DNA of 64,000 bases, taken from the NCBI GenBank assembly GCA_039707465.1, contig CM077648.1:25048119-25112118 (forward strand), written 5' to 3'. This DNA comes from Rhabdophis nuchalis (Eukaryota; Chordata; Lepidosauria; Squamata; Natricidae). The position numbers and the translations under genes were made by a program. Positions 22,688 to 31,885 of this stretch are shown piece by piece. Positions within the stretch are counted from its first letter, which is position 1. Every line of letters starts with the position of its first letter. Under the pieces are notes generated by a model, which saw nothing but the letters and a program-made list of their open reading frames with translations, ran no database searches and was not told where the DNA came from.

Positions 22688-22740
22688 TAGCCTAGTTTAA
22701 TAGTATTTTACAAAAGGACAAATGATATATTCTATTGTAA

Positions 22741-22758
22741 TCTCTATATAAAAATGGC

Positions 22759-22794
<36 letters not shown>

Positions 22795-23152
22795 CCAGCA
22801 TAATTCTGGAACGCCTTGAGCAATTTCAACCAAACTTAGTACACAGATGACTTACTCTCTGGAAACAAATACTGTGGAGGGTAAGACACCCCTAACACAC
22901 ATTGGTGTGTGTGTTCTATTAAGATACACCCTGTTGTGCCTTAAAATGGCTTCTATTGTACTGCCTTAAAATGCCTTCTACTGTACATCACAGTGGAGTT
23001 GCCATGGTAACATCTTCACAGTACTCCACAAGGGAGCTCCCTCTGGCAAGGGGCAAAATCCAACATTAATTATGTTTGGTTCAGACATTTGTGAATGTCT
23101 AATACAGGATTCGGATAAACAAATACCTGGATAACATTGGGTTAACAACTAG
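22741..23152 (+). mobile_element. Probable non-autonomous Helitron, copy 2
   Basis: Starts TCTCTATATAAAAATGGCTG and ends aacaaCTAG. A precedes the first base and T follows the last, fitting insertion between A and T without duplication. A (GT)n run at 22757-22793 follows the 5' end, then ttccagcataattctggaac and caatttcaaccaaactt. The 3' subterminal hairpin is decayed. Termini are of the same type as 17686-18183. Confidence 0.6.
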
Positions 23153-24405
23153 TTTTTAATAAAATGTTGTAGTTATTAATTGATTTTTATCTTTATATAA
23201 ATGTTCAAATGACTTTTACAAATACATAGGCATGTAGTAGCATCATTATAGTGAATAGAAGTTTAGTATATAAACCAGCAATTGTATATGAATTGTGTAT
23301 ATGAACCCTTGCCATGCATTTTAAGCTCCCTCCTTACATCATCATTTCCATACAACCCTGCTCGAACAGTATTGAAGAAACAAGGAATATACATCTGTGT
23401 GGAACTCTGTGAATGCAGAATATATGAGAAATATTGTAATTCATTGTATGCAACTCCAGTGTAATAAACTAAGAATATTTGTAGGATGAGCCATCTGTTG
23501 TTCTCTTCCACCCCCATCCCCAGTTCACAGAAATCATTATAAAGATTTATTTTATTATATTTCATTATTATGTTTCATTTTTGCTTCCCCTTTAGGAATT
23601 CAAGGCTGTATATATGGTACTCCCACCCCCAATTTTATTCCCCAAACAACAATACAATAGAGTAGATTAGGGTAAAACACATAACTGCACTCATATCTCC
23701 CAGAGTGTTTCCTTCAATCATTAGTTTACCAATCCGTCTAACACCATATATATTGCATTTATGGCTGAATTTGCATGCTATGCTAAGCCCTGATTTATTT
23801 TAATTATGGTTACTGACTAAAGCCAGAATGAGTGATGCACTATATATGGCTAACTGTACTTAGCCCTAGTACTGCAATACAATGCAATTGAATACGATTG
23901 TTCTTTAGAAGCCAGATATGTTTTGTTGGAAAAGTTAATGAACAGTTAAATGTTAATATACCCATGTACAGTTTTTCCTCTAAGAGCCATTCATCCATGT
24001 GGGACGTTGGAGGCAGAGAAAATGCCCCTGATTTGATTGTTCCCTTACAAATCCATGCTCCTGACATTATACTATGGGAAAAAACAAGGTATAAGAAATA
24101 TGTAGAGGAAAATTAGATTAAATCAAATTGGAGTATGGAGCAAATATCATTAATTGCATGTTAGTATATTGCAGCCTTTTTGTTTTATTAGGGTAGCGAG
24201 AAAAGCATTATAAGGCTTCAGATTTAAATCCAGAGTAAGAGTTTTACACTGGTTATATAGCCATCAATGTTTGCTATCTGGGTGCTATTTTTCATGAAAA
24301 TGATATATGTAGTGAACTGTACTATTAAACTGTACAGATCTGAAATGCATTGGATCTGGCTTCCAGAAGAGAGCCACAATAGACAGATATTTTTTCCCAT
24401 TGTCC
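23153..24405. other. AT-rich unassigned sequence
   Basis: No recognised repeat or exon. Confidence 0.4.
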
Positions 24406-24413
24406 CAGTTCAC

Positions 24414-24659
24414 CAGTGGCGGATTAAGGCTCACCGATACCCTTAGCCAGGGATGTCCAAACTTGGGAACTTTAAGACTTGTGGACTTCAACTCCCAGAA
24501 TTCCCCAGCCAGCTATGACAAATCTTGGTGCCCCCTTCCTTTGTACATACTGTACAAATCTTCATTGGTTTTTTCTTTCTTTCTCAACTTTGTGGTGCCC
24601 CCTTTGGGTCTAGTGTCCTAAGCATGTACTTAGTCTGCTTAATGGTTAATACACCACTG
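24414..24659 (+). mobile_element. hAT-F2 miniature element with perfect 8-bp TSD, carrying half of a hAT-B palindrome
   Basis: Inverted ends are cagtggcggatta and taatacaccactg. Direct repeats cagttcac (24406-24413 and 24660-24667) are perfect. Inside, 24448-24513 is one arm of a hAT-B palindrome (cagggatgtccaaac ... cagaattccccagcc) without its partner arm. The rest contains two ggtgcccccttt-like repeats. Confidence 0.88.
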
Positions 24660-25082
24660 CAGTTCACCTCTGCGCTATTCATGAGTCAGGGTAACCACCT
24701 TCAGTACTGAAGGAGAACTGGATATTTCCCGAGGTATGTTTCCCGAGAAACTTTTTCAGAAGTTTCTACGGATCAATATCCAGCAAAACAAACAAACAAA
24801 TGAACAAACATGATGTCCTAGTGAGGTTCCTCCTAGTCAGACATGAGGAATATTGGCATTTTCCTGGTTGTATATCAAGCAGTTTCTGTGCTTTCTGAAG
24901 TTTGTTATTTTCACAATGCTTCTTTCTCTGACAGCAACCCTTCACGTACTTCACTCCCCATTAAAGTTAACAGAATTGATGGATATTTCCAAAACAATTT
25001 CAGATTCAATATACTTGTAGCTGCAGGGAATTACTTGTATGCAGAACCTGTCAGGCTGGATATGAACTGGAGGAAGTGCTAG

Positions 25083-25137
25083 CATGTATGTATGTATGTA
25101 TGTATGTATGTATGTATGTATGTATGTATGTATGTAT
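25083..25137. repeat. (ATGT)n microsatellite
   Basis: About 13 tetranucleotide units, continuing as an interrupted TG/TATG-rich stretch to about 25200. Confidence 0.95.
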
Positions 25138-25256
25138 TTGTGTGTGTAGTGAGCATGTGTATGTTTGTGTATACACATGTGTATGTATACCAACATGCAC
25201 ATACAGAGAATATTGTGTGATCAAAGCTATATTACTTTCTTATAACTGCTTGATAG

Positions 25257-25819
25257 TGTCGGAAGAAATATCCATCTGGTTCAATTCGAAGCTGGGAGAA
25301 AAGCACTGGAAACATGGAGGCTGATTGAAAGATGGTTTAATGATGAACAGAACCACATAGGTTCTGGTTCAGCAAACTACATGGAGTTGAGTGTGTGTGT
25401 GTGTGTGTGGGTATTTATATCTTCTCTTGGGCTTTGCACTTGAACTTCCTGTTCCTGGGCAAAAACATGTATTGTATTGGCTGTTGCCAGTCTTCCATGG
25501 TGTGATGTACAAATCCTAGGAGTTTGCCTGAGCTACGTTTGGTTGAAGTTTGGTCTGGTGATGCAATGAAGGGGCTTGTTGGGCAATTCCTATTGTGGCT
25601 GAGGGCTAATGTTACCTTTGTTACTAGACCTTGCTGCAGGAATTTGCTTATGAATAGAGCTAGCTATCTCTTTATCTCTTAAGTGCTGACATCTGCTCTG
25701 GTCTATTTCCAAGAGCATGTTTCTCCATTTCTCATCCAGGGAAATATAATAGTTTGCATTTTAATATTTCCCAAAATATTTCATTCTTCTAGGAGAGGGG
25801 TGGGTGCGAACTTTCTACA
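25257..25819 (-). mobile_element. Solo LTR (563 bp) with 4-bp target duplication
   Basis: On the minus strand it starts tgtagaaagttcgcacc and ends ttcttccgaca (TG...CA). Direct repeats atag flank it (25253-25256 and 25820-25823). A TATA-like gatataaatac lies near 25413-25425 (reversed), followed downstream by an attaaa poly(A)-type signal near 25338. A (TG)n run at 25388-25409 lies between. The inner part recurs, truncated, at 61555-61860. No internal coding. The element class (Gypsy-like or retroviral) is unresolved. Confidence 0.78.
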
Positions 25820-25823
25820 ATAG

Positions 25824-26580
25824 GTCAACTCAGTTCTCATAATTTACCATATTGTGATAATTCATAGGTTTCTGGAATAAAGAATATATAATTAAAAAAC
25901 CCAAAATCTTTCCAAGATCCTAATACTTGCAAAATATAAGTTTATTATGGGTAAGTTAAAAACTAATGCTGAATTAAGCCTACAAGTTTCATTTTTAGAA
26001 ATTGAATTCTTTAGTTATCCATTTTTATGGATAGTTTTGTGAATGTAGGGGGGAGAAATTGCTTTGGCTTTATATCTAATAATGTAATTCCAAGATGCTG
26101 ATATTTATTTATGTAACTTTCTTTCCTGCCTTATTCCCAGGACTCAAAGCAGCATATCCATATAGTTTTCTCCTGACAACCCTGTGAGATCAGTTAGATT
26201 CAGAGACAGTGACTAGTTCAAGGCTTTCCAATGAATGTAATGGTTGGTAAGTTACCTGACATCTTGATCTCAAATGACAAAAGAGACAATTATGTTGACG
26301 AAATGACATTTCAGAGATGTAATGTAAGTCATTTCTTCATAAAAGCTGATTCTGTTTAAATTAGCATTCATGGATTCTAATATAAAAAGTTTATCTGCCT
26401 TTATGGCGATATACTATATATATAGTGTCTATCTATCAGCAACACAAAATGGTTTCCTGCCTGGAAAGTTGGAACTGAAAGGCAAAATGGGTAGCAGTAT
26501 GCTCCCTCCCTCCCATATTTGGGCATACCAGGTGCTCTGACATAAACACTGACTTATTTCCCTGGCTGAGCTGATAAGGG
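25824..26580. other. Unassigned AT-rich sequence
   Basis: No repeat or gene recognised. Confidence 0.4.
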
Positions 26581-26582
26581 AG

Positions 26583-26715
26583 TAGAGCTAATGGCTTAAT
26601 GGTTAAGGCAACTGCCTGACATGTAAATAGCCTGAGGTTGAATCCCAGTAAGGGTATGGCTAGCTGATGAGAGCTAAATAGCTCGAAATAGATCTATACT
26701 AGTCTGCCTTTATTT
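26583..26715 (+). mobile_element. tRNA-derived SINE-D
   Basis: tRNA-like head with an A box like tggcttaatgg and a B box like gaggttgaatccc, 34 bp apart as in a Pol III promoter. Then ctgatgagagctaaatagct and atctatactagtctgcc, followed by a TTTA-rich end. The acceptor arms do not pair and there is a non-tRNA body, so it is a SINE and not a tRNA gene. Confidence 0.65.
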
Positions 26716-27063
26716 ATTTATCCATCAGCACAAGTGCAATATATATATGTAGTATGTATGTATATGTATAATGAGTAGTATATGAGAAGTGAGAGGTGGC
26801 TGGGATGGTAATGTGGTTTTAGCTTTCTTTTTAAATATGGCTTTATCTTAGTGATAGCTGTGCTCTTTCAAGAGGTTCAATAAAAATTAGATTGATTTAG
26901 AGGTCTGCTCATTTAGAGAGCCCTTCCGTCCAGGATCTGGAGCTTCAGTCAGATGTACAGTGGGAAAAATCAAAAGGATCTTCTTGCCTTTAATCTAGAA
27001 ACACTGAATATGTAAAAACAGGAGGGGAAACTGTACAACACTTTTGACTTGAACTGAGGAAGG

Positions 27064-27468
27064 TTGCAGGATCCAATCTGGGTCGGTCATTGGGACCAGA
27101 GGTTTAGTCTTCCGAACTTTTGAACTCATGCTGGAGCCCATCCTCAGGGAACTTCTCTATATCAGAGTGTATAGAGGGAAGTTCTGGGAGGATGGGCTCC
27201 AGCATGAATTTGAAACAGAGGTGGTATTCAGCTGGTTCTCTCCAGTTCGGGTGAACCAGTAGTGGTGACTGCGGGAGGCTCCGCCCATCCGCTCTGAGGT
27301 AATGTGCGATCACTGCGCATGTGCAGAAGGTAGTGCACAGATGCAGACGTGGTGTGTGGGCTCACATTTGCGAACCAGTAGGAAAGGTAAGTGAATCCCA
27401 CCGCTGGTCTGAAAGTTTGGAAGACTAAACCTCTGGTCCCAGTGACCGACCCAGATTGGACTCTGCAA
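27064..27468. mobile_element. Long palindromic MITE split by a second MITE
   Basis: The left arm 27064-27165 (ttgcagg, ccaatctgggtcgg, gaccagaggtttagtcttcc, tgctggagcccatcctc) is inverted in the right arm, which is in two pieces: 27170-27207 and 27412-27468. The gap is exactly the hAT-E element at 27216-27406 plus its target duplication. Without that insertion the palindrome would be about 200 bp. I could not find its own target duplication. Confidence 0.82.
27216..27406 (+). mobile_element. hAT-E miniature element, complete copy
   Basis: Ends cagaggtggtattcagc and gtgaatcccaccgctg are imperfect inverted repeats. Flanking 8-mers atttgaaa and gtctgaaa agree at 6 of 8 positions, both differences being transitions. 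The interior has aggctccgccc, gcgcatgtgcag and ctcacatttgcgaacc. It sits in the right arm of a larger palindrome. Confidence 0.85.
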
Positions 27469-27492
27469 TGTTATCGTGGGACATGTATAATG

Positions 27493-27728
27493 AACCAAGA
27501 TGACGCAGTGGTTAAAGTGCAGTACTGCAGGCTATTTCAGCTGACTGCTAGTTGCAGTTTGGCAGTTCAAATCTCACCGGCTCAAGGTTGACTCAGCCTT
27601 CCATCCTTCCAAGGTAGGTAAAATGAGGACCCCGATTGTTGGGGGCAATAGGCTGACTCTGTAAACTGCTTAGAAAATGCTGTAAAAGCACTCTGAAGTG
27701 GTATATAAGTCTAAGTGCTATTGCTATA
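27493..27728 (+). mobile_element. tRNA-derived SINE-A, copy 2
   Basis: A box tgacgcagtggttaa, B box cagttcaaatctcac, body ccatccttccaaggt and gattgttgggggcaata, tail gtggtatataagtctaagtg and ctattgctat. Better preserved than the copy at 8747. Confidence 0.9.
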
Positions 27729-28047
27729 TTTGCCTTCACTTGTGATGAAGGTTTTATGGGTAATTCCCTTTTTAAACAATATTGCTACATCTTTAGATAG
27801 AGAAAGGAGCATATTTGTACTAATATGAGTGGATAATACCATCTCTGATATAATAGACCTAGACAGCAAATTAGAAAATTAGATAGTGGCCAAACATAAC
27901 TTCTTTATGACCTATGGTTGAATGTTAGGTAGATTGATGATATCACATAAAAAGGTTATATGGGAAATCCATTTTGGGAAACCAAGTATTATTTCTGGAC
28001 CACTTGGGCTTCCCAGTGTGAGGCCACTTACCAGATGCTCTCAAGGG

Positions 28048-28164
28048 CAGTGTTTTTCAACCTTGGCAACTTCAAAATATGTGGACCTTAATTACCAGAA
28101 TTCCCCAGCCAACACTGAATTGAAATCCACACATCTTAAAATGACCAAGGCTGAAAAAACACCG
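28048..28164. mobile_element. hAT-B palindromic MITE, copy 4 (older)
   Basis: Starts cagtgtttttcaacc and ends ggctgaaaaaacaccg. The inner core ccagaattccccagcc is preserved but the arms have diverged. Flanking 8-mers ctcaaggg and ctctagga match at 6 of 8 positions. This version has a third type of outer end around the same core. Confidence 0.75.
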
Positions 28165-28171
28165 CTCTAGG

Positions 28172-28770
28172 AAATACAGCTTAAGCCTTATCAAAATACA
28201 CAATTACATGTGAAAGTAGCGTAGTTTTCGCTTAAAATTCAGAATCTCTCTCTGTGGGTATGGGTGTGTATTTGTACACACACACACACATACACACACA
28301 CAAATATTGTAAGTTGCTATTTTCAGGAAAGGTTGATAACTTAATGATTCTGAAGAGAGTTGGTCTTTAATTTCTTTTTCTCTTTCTCTTTAATTTTTCC
28401 TAGTTCTCAATTATCTGAATAGTATTGACCTACTGTTTTTCCTTCTTACTTAGCATCACCTCAGGATAACTGCAGATATGTTGACTAAGCAGTTCCCTAA
28501 GTTATTAGTAGTAAAAAATGAACTTAGCATGGCCCTCTTTCTACATTCACAGAAGACTTAACCAAAGAGAAGTGCAGACAATCTTTATCCATGGCTCACA
28601 GCAGCCTTCCCCAGCCTTTTATTCCCCGATGTTTTGAGTTCAACTCACAGAATTTTTATGTTTACAACAAATCTTAGGAGCTGAAGTCCAATAAAACAAG
28701 TACTCTATAAAGGATGGATGGTAGTCACCCCCCCCCCCCAGAAGTAATCTTATTGGCTGTTTCAGATAAC
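28172..28770. other. Mostly unassigned; (CA)n run and a possible old MITE arm
   Basis: CA repeat at about 28271-28300 and a C-run at 28729-28739. Around 28610-28695, gcagccttccccagcc ... ggagctgaagtcc resembles a worn hAT-B type palindrome, but its ends cannot be fixed. Confidence 0.4.
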
Positions 28771-28777
28771 ATATAAT

Positions 28778-29333
28778 TGTGGCCCACCAATGGCCAGGAG
28801 AGCTGGTAGCAGATTCGGACAGTGAGGAGGTTGGGGAGGAACATGGGCCAGTCCTGGAGGCTGGAGAAGGCTGTGATGAGGGATCTGTGTGGGAGGCAGA
28901 GAGGGGGCCATTGCCGTATGCCAGTTATCATCTGCCATCAGTGAGGCAGATAAACAGCTGGAGCCTGTTCCCAGTGTGTGCATGCACAGAGTTGCCAGAT
29001 GAAGGGAACAGCTACAGAACAGAAGTCAACTTGGGAGTAAGGCCAGAGGTGGATGATGAATGACCCCTCCCAGAGGAAATAAAAGAGGAACAAAAGGGGA
29101 GTGGAGTTTGCAGGAGACAATTAGTTTGCTTAATTGGTTCGTGACTCTCTGCGACTCTTTGCCAAGTTTTGCAGATATTGGCCTGTCAGCTCTCCAAGCC
29201 AGATAAGGTCTGTGACTGTAAATCCTCCCTTGAAAGACTTTGCTGGACATGAATGAGCAGAATTCATAGTAAATTAATAAAAAGGAGATTTGTCGGAACA
29301 AGGAGTTGCTTAGGAAGCCTAGGTCAGAACACA
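28778..29333 (+). mobile_element. Solo LTR (556 bp) with 4-bp target duplication
   Basis: Starts tgtggcccaccaatgg and ends ggtcagaacaca (TG...CA), flanked by taat at 28774-28777 and 29334-29337. A TATA-like aaataaaag lies near 29079 and a poly(A)-type aataaa near 29276, in the order expected of an LTR. GA-rich purine blocks lie in the U3 part. No internal region remains. It is unrelated in sequence to the other two solo LTRs. Class unresolved (ERV or Gypsy type). Confidence 0.72.
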
Positions 29334-29337
29334 TAAT

Positions 29338-29985
29338 GCAGCACAAAGGAAAGATATTTTTGTTTTTGCTTTTTCATTTGCTTTTTACACTTTTTACACA
29401 TCAGGATTTTTGGGGGGAGGGGGGTGACCTTTGAGTGGTACTGTGGAGAAGCACTCCAAACTTTGGGCATTTCCTAGACATCTGTTTGACTAAATCATCA
29501 ACAATTTAATGTTTACATTGAATAAATAACAGTTATTTCTCCAATGGAAATAATTCATATTAGTGGCAATGATTTAGTGTGGTTATCCCTCATAATTTTT
29601 CTCTGAGTAAAAATATATATGCAGAAATGGTTGGAGCTACTTTATCTGTGCTGGTCTGTCTAATGAATTCTGGGTTTCTCTAATTTATATAGAAATTCCC
29701 TCAATCGTTTATTTTTCTTTCCATTTCATATCACTTGTAGCTTCCATGAGAAAGGGGATTCATAACCTGAATTCCATTGCTTTGGATGGGGAGAGGCAAG
29801 TGGAAATAAAACTGCAAGGAATAATTTCTTCCTGCATATTCCCTCCATCATCTTGTTCAAGAGTCAAAGTGATTATAGAGCAATTTCCAGTTTTTCATAC
29901 ACAAAGAGGTTCATATGGAAACTATAGAGTTATTAGACCCTCATGTGGTTGTGGTTTAATTTCTTGTACACTTTGGTTTTTACCT
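29338..29985. other. Unassigned sequence
   Basis: No repeat or exon recognised. Confidence 0.4.
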
Positions 29986-29989
29986 CAGC

Positions 29990-30105
29990 TGCCTTTATAG
30001 CTTTCCTAATGTCATTTTGATGTGTAGTTTGACAGTGTTTTTATATTTTTTTAACCACCTAGAGTTTTTACAACAGGATGAAACAATATATAAATAAATG
30101 AATAA
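29990..30105 (+). mobile_element. LINE 3' end (unassigned)
   Basis: ttttgatgtgtagtttgaca, ttaaccacctagagtttt, gatgaaacaatatataaa and an AAAT tail look like the 3' UTR of an old L2/CR1-group LINE. The coding part is not readable. Confidence 0.45.
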
Positions 30106-30109
30106 GCAT

Positions 30110-31040
30110 TGTTATGTGATTGTCGTATGGGTTTGAATATCATTTGCAACAATGGTGGCTTGCAGCCGAATTTTGCTGCTCTGGAAAAGCTCAGTTATTA
30201 TTAAGGAAACTAGCAGAATATCAGAGGGAAACCAGTGAAACAGAACTTTTCATTGTGACAGTCTTTTGAAAGAAGCCCAGCTTTTTTCTCTCATCATAAA
30301 TGAGGACACCTGTTTTTTTTCCTTTTTTGCTCTGTCAACTTTTCTTTGAAGGACAGCTCCCATGCCAAATCCCAAAGCTTTCCTAGGCTTCACCACCACC
30401 ATTCGCTCCCACTGCCGTGTTTCTGCCCCCTCCCAGTTCCAACGAACTCCTAGCAGCAGGCACATTCCTTTCTAAAGCCAACCAAAACAAATAGCCCCAC
30501 ACCTACTAAACAAAGTCACCTCTCCTGTTGAGCCCACCACTGTCTCCCAGAGAATGAATGAATCGCACATGACAGATGTTAGTCACATCACTCAAGGCCC
30601 TTTCGGAAGAAGACCCAAGGGACTGTGGACAGGAGAAAACAGAATGCATCCCAGATGGAGGAATGTGATTAATTCTGGTTTGTGAGCAATGCCATTGTTA
30701 ACCATAAATTTCATTTGCAATCTAATGTTTTCTTGTTGGCAAGTCTGCCTGCGCTCTCAGTTATATTCTCTGGCACATACCTTGCCATTTGCCTTACTGG
30801 ATGCTATCTAAGTACCCCACAAGCGAGGTTAACCTAAAGTGAAAGCCCTCAAGCCTCCAGATTCATCTGCAGATAATTTTTATTCGTGTGTGATTTTATG
30901 ACCGTGTATAAAACCACATCTTTTAAGTGTCTGAGTTTACGTTATGTAAAAAACATATCATTTTTATCATGCATATTTTAAAATGGGGGTTGAAGGACTG
31001 GAGTCAGAATATTGAAAACCAGTATCATCTAAAAAAGTTT
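30110..31040. other. Unique-looking sequence without repeats
   Basis: One of the few stretches near 1 kb with no transposon or microsatellite that I can detect. Base composition is balanced and no long frame is present. 30540-30930 could be conserved non-coding DNA, but this cannot be judged from one sequence. Confidence 0.4.
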
Positions 31041-31046
31041 TAAGAA

Positions 31047-31740
31047 TAATAATAATAATAATAGTAATAATAATAATAATCTTTATTGTCATTGTAATAA
31101 AATAAAATAAAATTACAATGAAATTGGTTTGAGCGTTGTGCTAACATTTGCATCAGGTGGAATACAGACAGCAGTGACAACCATAACAGAAATCTCTCCA
31201 GGCAGTTAAAATGGCCGACAAATGACAGTTGGGAATTCCACGTCTGCAGAACAGTGCGCACAAGCAACTCCACCGCTAGTACACCAGTTATCATGGGTGT
31301 AAATACACAGTCCTCCACCCTTGCTTCCACTAGAGTTGTTTCTGTCAAAGCGGTGTGTGGTGCGGCTAGTTAGCTCCACAGACGCATCCGGTACAAGTGG
31401 ATGAAGCCATGTCTCTGTGATGATCATCACACAGCAGTCACCAATGAGCCCATTCGCTGCCATCCATAACTCCAGTTCATCGGTTTTGTGGACAAAGGAT
31501 CCAGAGTTGGTTAAGAAATGCTTGGCAATGCTGGTCTGTGAGGCTGCTTCCATAATCAAACTAGCAAACCTGCTCTGCATCCCCGCCTTCGCTCCGGCGT
31601 ATAGCCTCTGGACAGCTATAATTTCTCTAACTAGCCTTGCAAAGCAAAGAGAAGACTTAGAGAATATTTGCAGCTCAAGGTTGAACTTTGGGATCCTTGA
31701 TTCTTTCTGAACTTCGTTGTGGGGGTTTTTTGCAGTCATT
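31047..31740 (-). pseudogene. Endonuclease-only LINE derivative with intact 3' tail
   Basis: On the minus strand, a LINE apurinic-type endonuclease is readable: CCVMIITETWLHPLVPDASV (31440-31380 region, containing the ETW motif), SRTTHRFDRNNSSGSKGGGL, and DVEFPTVICRPF. After a stop/frameshift, the next endonuclease codons continue as TAVYIPPDANVSTTL to about 31132. There the sequence switches directly to the 3' terminus: ccaatttcattgta, acaatgacaataaag and an (ATT)n tail (31047-31080). The whole reverse-transcriptase domain is absent. Upstream residues (GAKAGMQSRF, SQTSIAKHFL) are also family-like. This is either an internal deletion or a short derivative able to reuse the LINE 3' end. Clade L2/Rex1-like by eye. 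Confidence 0.78.
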
Positions 31741-31862
31741 TCATTACCAAACTAGGTATCATCAGTGCTAGTACCGACCACTAGCACTGATCATTAGTAC
31801 TGATGATGATACTTAGTATGGTAATGAAATGTCTGCCAGAAAACAACCAAGATCATAGTATT
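31740..31862. repeat. Imperfect inverted repeat next to the endonuclease fragment
   Basis: catttcattaccaaactag / gtatcatcagtgctagt on the left is mirrored by actagcactgatcattagt and ctgatgatgatactt ... ggtaatgaaatg on the right, giving a foldback of about 110 bp. The left arm continues into the 5' part of the LINE derivative and the right arm into ctgccagaaaacaaccaag. It may be two head-to-head copies of one element's 5' region. Confidence 0.6.
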
Positions 31863-31885
31863 TGAAACAATCAAGATCCTTTCAA

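Noticed and set aside
26583..26660. Possible tRNA gene
   Set aside because: A and B boxes are present, but stems do not pair and a SINE body follows. The same reasoning applies to the other SINE heads.
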